Source: Lepisosteus oculatus
Taxonomy: Eukaryota; Chordata; Actinopteri; Semionotiformes; Lepisosteidae
Assembly (NCBI RefSeq): GCF_040954835.1
Contig: NC_090716.1
Location: 3,211,605 to 3,275,604, forward strand
Reading direction: 5' to 3'
Length of the DNA stretch: 64,000 nucleotides
In this document: in pieces, positions 1 to 11,345 of the stretch
Position numbering within the stretch: the stretch's first letter is position 1
Layout of the letters: each line of letters begins with the position of its first letter
Position numbers and translations under genes: made by a program
Notes under the pieces: generated by a model
The model's database searches: none
Seen by the model: only the letters and a program-made list of their open reading frames with translations
What the model was told of the DNA's origin: nothing

Positions 1-3000
1 GCTGGTTTTAGTTCTGCAGCGTTGTTACCTGTTAATTGATTGCAGCTTTCTCCTGTTGAAGATCTATTAGATACAATTGGCTTTGACACTAAGCACCTCT
101 TTAGTGCCATACACAGGAAGTCACCATTACCTAAAGAAAACAAGTTCTCAGCTCAGAACGGGTGATTACTGAGCTCATCGAGTTATATTTCTCTAAGGTG
201 ACCCCCAAGCAAAAATAAAATTCTTCAGACTATCACAGCTCCCACTGCTTCACAAGGAAAGAGAAGGAATAAAGTCCTTTCACTAATGCAAAAAGATTGG
301 ATTGTGATTCCTAAAAATGCCAGAAAAGGTCAGACCAGTGCAAGGCAAATGCCTTTATCCCTGTGTAATTGGAACTAATTGCAAGCATGTATTGGATGGC
401 TGTAGTTTGAGAAAGCTCTATTGTGGCTTTTCCCTTTCCATAGATCGAGCTGTTCGACGGGCTAGAGTGCCACTGTAAGACAATTTTTCAGGCTTGTGCT
501 TGTAGTGTTTGTGGAGACAATGGCTGTTTTGAAAAAACATTTGACTGGGGTGCAAAATCACCACCTAAAATCTAGGAAACTATTGACTCGGGTAATGAAT
601 ATTGAAGTCAATTGGCAGTCACTAGGATAAGGGCTCAGAACAATTAATATGTCTAAAGAGGGTTAAAAAAATACTGATTACATATTCTGCCCTTAGTCCT
701 CAGTCCTTAGACGCTTTACTAAATTAAAGAAGAGTGACTTTAACAGCAGATATACTATGGGACATGTATTTATTGTAGCATAATCTTTCTATACATTGAA
801 TGTGTAGAAATGGAGAAGATTTATTAGGATCTTAACCAATAACGTTTACAGAGTCTATTAATCATAATGTAACAAGTGATAAAAAAATAGGACAAATATG
901 TCAGCTCACAAACTCACAGACATTAGGATATCCCAAGTCAGGATCATCCTACTGTGAAACTGTGACTTCTTTAACCACAGTCCTCTTGCTTATTTATTCT
1001 TTTGGTAAAAAGGAGTTTTGTTTTGGATGAAAGTACATATTTATGGGAAATTGTATTCAGAAATTAAAAGTTTAAAAGGTGCAATTGAAAAAAAAAAATA
1101 TCCAAAAGTATTATGACAGATTAAAAGGAGTTTTTCCGTTAATGTTTCAAAATGTTAATGGTGATACAAAACAGTCATTATTGCACTGAAGATCAAAACA
1201 GGGGGGAAAGTGAGGTTGAGCAGACATAGGTGTCCCTGTGGAATTTACGGGGTTCACTTTGCAGGCTGAAATATTGGGGGGGGAGGTAGACTGGGAATGT
1301 AGGCGATCTGTGGGGTCACTGTCATGCCCTGCTTGGGTCTCTGTGAGAATTGGGCTCACATGTTACATATCACCTAGTGCAGAAACAAAATCTCAGTTAA
1401 ATCACCACGCTGCATGAAAACAAACGTGGACTTGAAACTAAGAAGAATTTTATGTGGATGTAGCTCAGTTTCTATGGTCCTAGTTTGTTTATTTTCCTAT
1501 ACTGCTTGGAGGCATGCTGTGTGTACGAAGGAGTTATGACCAATTTTACTCTTCATGAAGCTTTAATTTTCTGCCTACATAAGATGACTGTGCAATCTTT
1601 TGTGCATTGACGTTTCTAAAAAGTTTACCATGGACAATCATGGTAAAACCAAATAGCAAATGGCATAATTGTGGTAAAAAATCAATCGAGAGCTACACGT
1701 ACTATGGTAAACTGTGGTAAACTGCAACAGAAGTCAACATGGAGAATCCAGCTAGCATGTACTCAATACTAACTCAGAAAGAGAAAGGTTCCCTTCCGAA
1801 TCTCAAACTTTTTTCTACCTATATTTCAGCAGGGGTAGGGGGACACAGAACTAAGGCAACTCACAGATCCATTCTTACAATACCAGCCTCTGTCCTGTTT
1901 GAGTATTGCTGGCCCTTTCACATTTTATGGTACGTGTCTTCTCGAGATATCAAAACTGCGTCCCCAGAATTCATACTTATACAGGCCGGAGGATACTAGA
2001 AGCTTCTGCTGTACTGTGGTGTGAAGTCTCCTATGTTTCTATGTAAACAAGTAGCAAAACTCTGCAGGTGTGTAGGAAAATATACTGGAAGAGGTTTGTT
2101 TTTGTTGTCCATGAGCTGTGGTTCTACATGTTTAACTCCAGTGCAGAAGAATGCTCAGTTTGACCACTTTACAACTGTGCTAAGGGGCTAAGGGACACCA
2201 TCTTTACCTTTGTTTCTCTACACAGATGCGGAAGAAATGAAAACACACCATGGTCAACCACCTGCGGCCAAATGAAGCTAATTCAGTTTCAGGCATTTAA
2301 GACGTAAGAATCCAATACAGCCTGGGAAACCGAAACAGGGTTGGACATCACGCAAATCAAACGTGCCCCTGATTCAGCTACATCTCTCTTGCTTGCGTTG
2401 ACACTGATGTCTTTGACTCAGTGGTCTTTTTTGGGAAAACATTCCCCCCATGACGCTGTTCAAACATCTGTAACCCTCTCAGGTCGTCTGTCGACAGTGC
2501 CGCACGTACATAAACAGTTGGAGCTCCCAAACAATGAAATTGAGGCAGAAGCGTTCTACAGACTGTCAGTATCTTTCAGCAGCAAGAGCTTTGTGCCTGT
2601 GACTTGCCTAAGCTGCAGTGACTCACCTGATTAACGCTGGACTGAAAAACAAGCCCTGTGCCTGAAAGACAAACGCAGCACAAAAATAAATAAAAAGTTT
2701 AAACTCCTCTTTTTGGGGGGAAAAATCCTAACACCTTTACTGTCGCTGTTAAGCAGCTCTGACATGGTGTTTTCTACACATGTCACAGAGATGATGAGCT
2801 TCTAAGAACAGGGACCTTGTATGGATTCCCCGTCTGAATCCCAATAAAAAAATCCGGATGGATCCAAGGAGCGCCTTTGAACATCAATCATGGGGAAAAA
2901 AAAATAAAAACGCACTGCTCCTTGATCACATTTTCACCCCAGCTGAAAAATAAACACATTCTGGCCCCGCTGCTCTGCAAGTCTAACCAAATCAAAACTC

Positions 3001-3867
3001 GGAATTATGAAAGTAATGCACTTATCCTGTGATGTTTAATGAAAAAAATGGGTATAGACAGAAATTCAGCAATTTCTCCTTGCATTTCTGAAGCACAAGA
3101 ATGTGTTTTTTTTCCCATCAGATTGTTATTAAACTCCCCTTGACTTAAAATGAGAACACTCCCTAAAAAAAGAGACATACTGTACGATTTCAGATGAACC
3201 CTATGAGGCGCAAGTGATGATGATTGCTGTGTGTTAACCTATACTTTTTTGACAGTGACACTGTCTTCTAAAACTTCTTTCACTATACTGAATAATACCT
3301 AGAATGTCAAAGACAATTAGCTCCTTTAAGATACAGTCATGCTTCTATAACATCTATAAATGTTATGTACAGTGCCTTCCATATATATATAGTAAATGCA
3401 TGACCCCAAAAAGGACTTCTACACATTACACAGGTTTCTTAGCATCATGGAGTTATTTTACTGCAGGCAGCCTGTTAGAGGTTGCAACCCAGTGCAAAGT
3501 AAATTGACCTAAAATTATTTGATCACATACAAATGTCCATCACCTCCTAAATCAAGGAGAGTGCTAAAAACCCAAGGAGGGAAAATAACAGAGATGCGTG
3601 TTGTAATATGACGCTGCAAACATTTTTTTACAACAGTTATGGGGCACCGATTTATGATTTAGGAATCCAGCGGAAGGCATATACTTATGCAGATGAGCCT
3701 TTCTATTGAGCACCAAAGACACAAGCACACTGCCTAGGAATACGTGGCTGTCCGTGGAATGAACACAATTCGGGAAATACGGGCTAACACAGCTGAAACT
3801 GTCATGCTACCCAGGGAGACAGCATCTTTGGTCTACATTTGCAAAATATAAAAAAAAAAAAAAAAAA
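1..3867. other. Intergenic DNA, no gene recognised
   Basis: AT-rich non-coding DNA beyond the KIF18A 3' end. In vertebrates this side faces BDNF, but no BDNF coding exon is present. The ORFs are short and have no recognisable content. A small repeat of TGGTAAA(C) units lies at about 1640-1725, and near 3370 there is a tacagtgcctt motif like some Tc1-type ends, too short to call. Confidence 0.6.
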
Positions 3868-4340
3868 AATAATAATAATAATAATAATAATAATAATTGC
3901 TTACACTTATATAGCACATTTCTGGACCCTCCACTCAAAGCGCTTTACAGGGAATGGGGATCCCCTCCACCCCCACCAGTGTGCAGCCCCACCTGGATGA
4001 TGCGACGGCAGCCATAGTGCGCCAGAACACTCCCCACACATCAATTATCAGTGTGGAGGAGAGCAGAGTGATGAAGCCAGTTCAGAGATGGGGGTTATTA
4101 GGAGGCCATGACTGGTAAAGGCCAGGGGGAAATTTGGCCAGGACGCCGGGGGTACACCCCTACTCTTTTCGAGAGACGCTCTGGGATTTTTACCACAGAG
4201 TCAGGACCTCGGTTTTACATCTCATCCGAAGGACGGCGCCTGTTTCCAGTATAGTGTCCCCGGTCACTATACTGGGGCATTAGGACCCACATGGACTGGA
4301 GGGTGAGCGCCCCCTGCTGGTCCCACTAACTCCTCTTCCA
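3868..4340 (-). mobile_element. 5S-SINE family copy 1 (5'-truncated)
   Basis: It begins on plus with an (AAT)n run (3868-3896), then the reverse complement of the family tail (cacttatatagcac, caaagcgctttacag), then the body up to gcccctgctggtcccactaac. The 5S-like head is missing. It is the same family as copies at 43.86, 48.98, 59.30 and 60.95 kb. Confidence 0.85.
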
Positions 4341-6137
4341 CTAAAAGGGGAATTGCAATGAAGAATCCTCTCAGAACAACAACAGATCTCTGACTTAAAG
4401 GCCTCCTTAATGGCCCAGAAGGGAACAGACAGATACTTTATAGATGCCATGGCATCTCCAATGCCACGGCACCGCCAGCCTGCGCCCGCCCTGCACAGTG
4501 ACTGAAACCGGGCTGGATCAGTGCCCGCGATGAGAACGGTGCCGGGCTGTGAATCGCAACAGACACACTGGGCCCTTGCTTTACATTCCAAAACCCAAGG
4601 GCAAGCTCATCCTGTGATTTCCATACCCCCCAATTTGAATCTTTCCAGGCGCTCCTCGCTCGCAGGAGCAAGCAGCAGGACTCGTACGCCGCTGGCGTTT
4701 TTTTTCTTCCTTGATTGTGATTGACGCGTTGAGGTTTGGACCGCATGTAAAAATTCCCTTGACACATCAAAAACGGTGAGGGTTGGTCTTAGAGAACAAC
4801 CCCACCCCGCCTTCCTCTTCGAAGAGGGATCCATCGGAAATAGACTTTGCAGGAAGGGCCTTGCACAACTGTGCAATGGGTTCTCCCTTAGACGAAATCT
4901 GAACTTGTGCACATTCAAACGAGGCTAAACAAATGAGCTGTCGGGGACTGTCATGCCTAGGAACAACCTGAATGTCATCACTTCTTACAGTGCCTTTGCT
5001 AACCTCTGATGGAAGGAGTGTGTGTCAGATCAGTGCCTTTAAATGAAACCCCCGGCACTCTAACCAAGATAGCTCATGATGCACTTTCGAACACGAGCCT
5101 TTTATTAGGAAAATGCATTGTAAATCGGCACGTGTGCCAGTGAGGAAGTTGTCTGTTCGTCCTACCAAAGAGTGCTGCAGGTTTAGTCACCAGGCAGGTT
5201 ACTGCTGTGTCTCTTGTGTGCCCTGGGTAGGGAGATGGGCTTCTCTGCCCTGACTGCCCTGTCGCTGGGCATGGTGCAGAAGGCTCGGTGATAACGAGGG
5301 CTTCTAACTCATCAGGCAGCCCGGACTCACAGTGGTTCCTGTCCTGCCTGGGGGGGCTGGCAGGCCAAGCCAATGAGCTGTGGTCTGTTTGCTTGCTTTT
5401 ATGGAGCCCTTACCCACAGTAGGGAGCGAAGCAGGAACAGAGCGCTGTGAATAATTAAAGATGGCTTTTGTGAGAAACATGTGTAACAGAATACCCGGCA
5501 GAGCAGTGGTATGGCTTTAGGTCCGGGAGGGATGGTAGATAAGGCAGAAAATTCAGTTTTAAGCTTCTCAGGAAGATGATCAAGCTGCCTGCGGGTCATG
5601 TCAAAAAGCTTCTTTTTTTTCTTCCTGAGCCCAAAGAAGCTGACAAAAGAAGACAGTACGCATTCAGCAAAGGAAACCAGCATATCCTTAACATCCTGAA
5701 AAGGTTAAAGGGAAAAAAACATCCCAACAGTAATCCAATAAAACTGGAGGAGCAATAGGGAGCAACATATTCTGTTTTGTTTGTCCCTTGTGATAGTCAG
5801 TGAAAGAAGGCGGTGAGGAGCCTAGGAGCAAACCTAGTTATTCTTGAAGGCTAGTCTGCATTTTTCCTTAACAAGAAACCTTTTAGAGACTTGAAAGACA
5901 AAACAAGTTACAAAACAGCAGAGGGATTTCTTTTTGTGACACATCGGCAAGCATCTGAGTTCATCTCATGTCCTGCTCGATTGTTGTTTTATTTTACCTT
6001 TCTTGTTGAGCAGCTCCCTTCACTCCAGGACTATTTCAACATCCCTTTGGGGGACTAGCGTCTTCTGCGGACATTTTTCCAAAACCGAACGCCACATCCA
6101 AAGCAGCAGGCCCCTCGAGTTACCAGGATAAGCGGTT

Positions 6138-6163
6138 CGGGATCGGGATCGGGATCGGGATCG
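6138..6163. repeat. (CGGGAT)4 hexanucleotide run
   Basis: Four consecutive CGGGAT units, read directly. Confidence 0.85.
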
Positions 6164-6872
6164 TCCAGCTTGCACGGCATGTCTACCACTGCCTCCCTGT
6201 CCCACGCTAACGCCTTCCCATGCTGCACTGAGCTCCTGCATGAAGTCTTGCCTCAGGAAAGGAGTCAAGCCTGCGCTGGCCTGAGGGGTGGTCACTGATT
6301 TAAATTGATGTTAATGATGGAATGAAGAGCACAATACTCAAGTGCAAGTCACACTTCTGTTCCCACACCCTTATATACGGCTTATGTTTCCATTCGATTT
6401 CGTTTGGTCGTTCTCTTTGACTGCCCCACTGGATTCCGACCACAAAAGTGACGTGTATACTACGACAGGCTGTGTGGCCCCCAGATTCTTGGCATCTGGG
6501 CTGCGGATAAGGTCTGCAGTGAGGCCAGGAGCTCTTGACTTTCCATTGGTCCTACGGAAACCAGAAAGCACAAGGTGGTTTCTAGTGTTCATAGCTGCCT
6601 ACTTATTCTGAAATAACTTGCTTTCATTAGTCATTATTATCCACAGTATTACTGTAAAACACTCATGGAAATAAAAGGAGGCTGTGGAATTTGTATTCTG
6701 TGTCTTTATACGGTGTCTGTGGTCTCAGTGTGCTAGCTGTCACCTTTTCTACCAGCATCCCCTGACCACTGACTGCTGATTTTTCCAAACCGTGTTTTAA
6801 AGAGAAAGAGAGGTGCTTGGGGAGGGTGGGTTTTTGGAAAAAGCTGGCCGCTCGGACCCTTTTCCTGTCCCG

Positions 6873-6914
6873 TTCCACCCGGTCAAGGTTCACCGGGTGA
6901 AATTGACGGGGGAA
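6873..6914. repeat. Imperfect inverted repeat
   Basis: Left arm ttccacccggtcaa pairs with right arm ttgacgggggaa. Inside it is a second near-palindrome, ttcaccgggtgaa. It could form a hairpin of about 42 nt with bulges. Confidence 0.6.
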
Positions 6915-7689
6915 CAAGAGGAAAGCAAGAAACTCCTGGAGTAGGACAGACCCTGCAGGCAACATCAGAGCTCGAGATGGAGACGTGGTGTTTGACAGGA
7001 GAAGGGGGGAGGGTCACGTACATAACAGTCCCAGCCCATACCGCCCGTACGCACGATGACAACAAGTCTTCTAATTAGCGAAGAGACAAAAGTAGCACAT
7101 CTGTGACGCACGGGCCCCGGAGACGGCTGGGCTGTGGGAGTATACAGTATAGGCACGCACTTGAGGGTGGGCGTTGGAACACGCGTGCCGGCTCACTCAC
7201 TTTGCCCTCACGCAGAGAACCTGCAGGAGCGAGCCGAGGGGCTCCCCATTGTCCCCCACGCCTCCGCCAGGCCCCCCACTCTCTCTCCTCCCCCCCTTCA
7301 CCCGTTTCTGCAGCTTGGACGCAAAAAAACAACCACATTCCAGAGCAGCTCCTGGTTTCTGAGCAGTCTTTGCCACGCTTATTAATTCAATTAATTCATT
7401 TGCAGCCATGATTTACATGGGTCGCTCGAGGTTGGTATATTGATAGAAATTTCTCAAGAGCACGTCTCGAGTGGTGTTGTTGCAAGACCTGGCAGAGCTG
7501 CGCGCTGGCTTGTCAGCTAACCGGAATCGCATGATTAAATAAAAATACACAAAGCCGACAACAGACAGCTCCCAGCATCTTTGATGCAGTTTAAATAGCA
7601 TTCAACACTCACACTAAACAAACAAAATTCCAAGTCTCTGAGGGAGGAATAAATAAAATAATCGCAGTGACTGCACTGTGATCCCAGAA

Positions 7690-7870
7690 TCTACCTGCGG
7701 TTGCTAAGTAACATCTACCCCCAGCCACCTCCTGCGCCTGATTCGTCGGGGGAGATCGCACAGCTGCAGCCTGATTGGCCGAAGCAAAGTTAACACGCGG
7801 CCGGCTTGAGCCCGCCTCCTCGGGGAGGGGGGAGCACGGAGCTGCAATTCTTGTGAATGAGAGAAGAGGG
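7690..7870. promoter_or_regulatory. Promoter-like CG-rich patch with X-box and CCAAT
   Basis: Contains GTTGCTAAGTAAC (7700-7712), close to the RFX X-box consensus, and an ATTGG (7774-7778; CCAAT on minus). CpGs are frequent in this patch and rarer in the DNA around it. No attached coding exon is seen. On synteny grounds it could be a distal 5' promoter of BDNF, but that is inference only. Confidence 0.35.
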
Positions 7871-10800
7871 TGACCGAGTCCTAGTGCTTGCGCAGGGCCT
7901 GATGGATGAATCCAGCAGTTCAGCTAAAAATAAAAGTCACACTGAATTCGGTGCACTTGTAAGGTCTGAAAGCTGAATGTATAATGACCTGGAGCCTGTG
8001 ACCTAGACATTACACTTTAATAATCCTGTGTTTCCGTGCATATTTTCTGAAAAGGCTTGGAATAAAACGTTCAATTGAGGAGACAAAATAATAATTAACA
8101 AAGGCCTCACAATTTTGAACGCGTGATACCCTACATTTTTTCATCACAGTAAAAGCTTCGGGCTCTGTTGCTGCCATTAGAGCACAGTGACTGCAACAGG
8201 AAGGAAGCTGCCTGCTAACCTCAGCTGAACTCCTTAATCCAAGCCGATTTTTTTTACACTGGAAGACGGGACCGAACCACACAAATGCAACATAACAGTT
8301 TCTCCACTGTGAAGTCGTTTTTATTCTTGGGGAAAAAAAAAAAAGATGACAAAAGCTGAAGGTTAAGTCTCTGGCTCCCATTAAAGAGTTATTTAACTTA
8401 CTGAGGCCCCTGAGGTTAGCAGACGAAGGAGCCAAGCTCAGACCTCAATTAAGAACCCCATTCTGCACCACGAGCTGCTGAAACACAAGGTCGTGGATTA
8501 TACATTACAGACATCTGAATGAACACAGGCGAGCTCGCTCAGATGATGCACTGTTAGCTTGATACTAGTAGGGATTAGCGAAAAATCGAATCCAAAATAT
8601 AACAGGGAGCAATTAAAAGGTTGTAACATTTTTGCAATGGCAACCCTGCCTTGCACTGTGCAGCTCAGAGCTCAGCTTTAATGAGAAACACATGGCCCTG
8701 GTTATAAAACTATTATGAAAAACCCAGAGCGGTAATATCTGAAGTCAAGGTTAATTTCCCACAAAATTTTCTGTTACAATTTAAAGCGCCACTTAAAGAT
8801 TACAGCTGGAAAAAAGGGTAATTGCCCACTTAAACTTAATTCATTTTCACTTTTAGCATTCATTACAATTTCCCCAATTATCACTGACAAAAAGCTGTAC
8901 CGCGCACAACAAAAATAGCAAAAGCCACCATTTCTGTAACCAAGGGCTCAAAGGCTTCTGGGAGTTTTTGAGACTTGTGTATGGCTGACTTATTTGAGGA
9001 AACACCGTATACCTGAGTATACACTTGAAGGAGCCTAAATATTGTGCCTCTTTCTTTTTAGCAGGGAATACAATTTGACCTGTTCTATTATGAACAGGTA
9101 AAAGCAGGTAGAACAGGTAAAAACAGGTCTTATGTCTTACTCAACACCATTAAACTACAGGAGTAAAAAAAAAAGTTCAGCTTTCAAGAGCATATGAGAG
9201 AGGTGGAGAAAGAGACGGGAAATCTGTACTTTTAATCTGCGGAATTTTATTGGGAATAAGACATGAATAATGAACTCATCCTAACAACTTCAACGGAACT
9301 CTTGAGTGACGCTGAGCTCAACAGGAAAAATGCAAGATGTATTTGCTGAGGAAGCCAAGTAACAAAATTAATTCCCACTTCCTATCTTCATTCCCACTTC
9401 AGTTCCGAGGAAGGCTTGGGAACACTTCAGGAAATATTGCTTATTTCCTATCTCCCGAAGTTCAAGAACGCCAGGTTGTGGAAGTCTACTTGTTGCAACT
9501 TAAGACGCCCAGAGGAGATGGGATCTGTACTGTGGGCAGACCGTGCCGCAAGTTCTATAGTACTCTATCACGACCACCATGCAGAACACTTTCCCCTGCT
9601 GTCTGATCAGGCCTTCCTCTCCTGGTTAAGAACACTAATTGCTTAAGGATGTGAAACCTTTATTTTTCCTGAGGAACAAACCACTCGCCGTTGCCCTTTC
9701 AGGTTTGATTTCCTGCGCCGTCATAGGTTTTTCAGCCCATCGAAAAGCACTCTAGCTGAGGCCTTTTGCTCCATCTAAAGACAAGAAAAAAATCACAACC
9801 AAACAGGAACAGGCACTCTTAAACATGGGAGGTAAGAACAGCTGGGTTCGATCACAGTCCTCTGGTCAAACCGTTATAGATGACTGCTTATAGGATGAGC
9901 GATAATGCCGCAATTGGATTTGTGGGAAACCTTGACTACACCCAATGTAGAAAACCCACAACATCTTTTTTCAATAAGGAGTTACAGGAGCGAAGAAAAC
10001 CAAACGAATGATTAAAACAAGTTTGCTGCCAACAGTGCTGGGTGCAGGAGGGGATATTGTGATCTGGGGCTTTTTTGTTTTGCTGACTCAGGCTTGATCC
10101 TGATAGGTGAGAACATGTGTGGAACAGTGGTTAACTATTTGTTAGTGGGACTTTTTTCCCCCATACAAGGGTAATTTTTTTTCCCTCTAAAGGTATAATT
10201 CTTCTCTCTTGGTAGAAAAACTGTAAGAACACATGATGGTGAAAGGACAGAGAACGGCCTGCCCCTTCTTTTTTTTCCTGATGTCGATAAAGGCCCATGT
10301 ACAAAAGCAGACAAAACATCTTAGCGTGACAATGGAGAGGATAAAATACAAAACTTCCCAACTTCAGAACGAATGTTCCTTTGAGGGTCATTGACCGACC
10401 TTCAGCATTTTATAAATCTTTTAGTAAAAACCCATTCCTTTGTCCTTCAAACTTAAGTGTTGTTATTATTTTATTGCCGCAGCTTTTATTGAAGAAACTG
10501 TTACGTGACTTTAGGCCGAGTTCATACGATTCCAAGGTTTTGCCAACAGCCCGAATTAGCAGTGCAATTCAAGAGGTAAAAACGCCCTTGATAAGGCAAG
10601 TATTGACTCCCACACTGCATCAAACAGAGCGAGCATTCCTAAGTTTGAGAGAGAACGGGCAACCAGTTGGTTTCTTTGCAATAACGAACACCTTCTTAAA
10701 AACAAAATTCCTACAGTCCATTCCCTGGTTCTACATCACTTTCCTCTTATTGCAAGAGTTACTACTGTTTACAGTAGCGTACTGCGAGGGAAATTCTTGA

Positions 10801-10954
10801 GAAAGTCATAAACCAGTTGCAACACCAAGATGTCAGTAAAACCTTCCAAGCCGCACGATGGATTTACTGAAGGATCTGTAGCCCCATTTACAACCATCTG
10901 TGAAAAAAGGGTTTTTGTTTCACATAAAGAAGAAGAATTAAAAGAAACAGATTT
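7871..10954. other. Intergenic DNA with possible conserved element
   Basis: No gene recognised. 8760-8900 is AT-rich and dense in TAAT-type motifs, in the style of vertebrate conserved non-coding elements. About 9090-9130 has a small array of the unit aacaggtaaaa/agcaggta. Confidence 0.5.
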
Positions 10955-11205
10955 AAAGCACTAAGCAGAAATTTATTTATCGCCGGATGTAGTTATTTAA
11001 CACACAGAACAACAGAAAAACACATACTAAAAAATTTACAATATCTTTTTCTTAAAAAAATATTTACACTCCCCCACCCCCATCCCACTAAAGCAAGCCG
11101 TCCTTTCCCTTCCGCAATTGTACAGCGATTTTTTTCTTGTTGTTGGGGGCTGGGGGCGTCAACCAGTAGACCATGAGGCCACGCCGGTCTGGACCCCAGG
11201 CTCCT
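10955..11205 (-). other. KIF18A: KIF18A 3' UTR with polyadenylation signal
   Basis: This short stretch follows the stop codon. A minus-strand AATAAA lies at 977-972 of the 10.9-kb line (10977-10972), about 230 nt past the TGA. The cleavage site is inferred to be within about 30 nt beyond it. Confidence 0.65.
10972..10977 (-). terminator. KIF18A: AATAAA polyadenylation signal of KIF18A
   Basis: A canonical hexamer on the minus strand (TTTATT on plus), the first one after the KIF18A stop codon. Confidence 0.6.
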
Positions 11206-11345
11206 TCATGACTGCTTGGCCGCTCTTTTAAACAGCTTGGCGGTTCCCATGAACCTGCGCGGCTGCTTCTTGACTCCAGCCAGGCTCAGGTTGCCCTCCG
11301 ACACGCTCCTCACCACGCGGCGCGCCGGCATCGGCTCTTCCGGTC
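11206..11345 (-). CDS. KIF18A: KIF18A exon 18, C-terminus and stop (residues 884-929)
   Basis: Acceptor gctccag, then [45 protein letters not shown] and TGA at 11208-11206. [10 protein letters not shown] resembles the last human residues (MVRKFGRNISKGNLR), but this protein continues for about 26 more, strongly basic residues. Phase 1 entry closes the frame exactly. Confidence 0.88.

Larger units (their letters stand above)
4341..7689. other. Intergenic DNA, no gene recognised
   Basis: Non-coding. The many overlapping short ORFs around 4.3-4.9 and 7.1-7.4 kb are frames of CG-rich sequence without protein similarity I can see. It contains a GGGATC tandem run (6138-6163) and an imperfect inverted repeat (6873-6914). 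Confidence 0.55.

Noticed and set aside
8010..8435. 141-codon minus-strand frame
   Set aside because: Low-information sequence, no homology seen, no promoter or Kozak support.
9840..9870. tRNA-like B box (gggttcgatcacagtcc)
   Set aside because: No matching A box, anticodon arm or acceptor stem; not a tRNA gene.
1..10954. Search for the BDNF coding exon
   Set aside because: Synteny predicts BDNF on this side, but no frame carries a neurotrophin precursor; it must lie outside the window.
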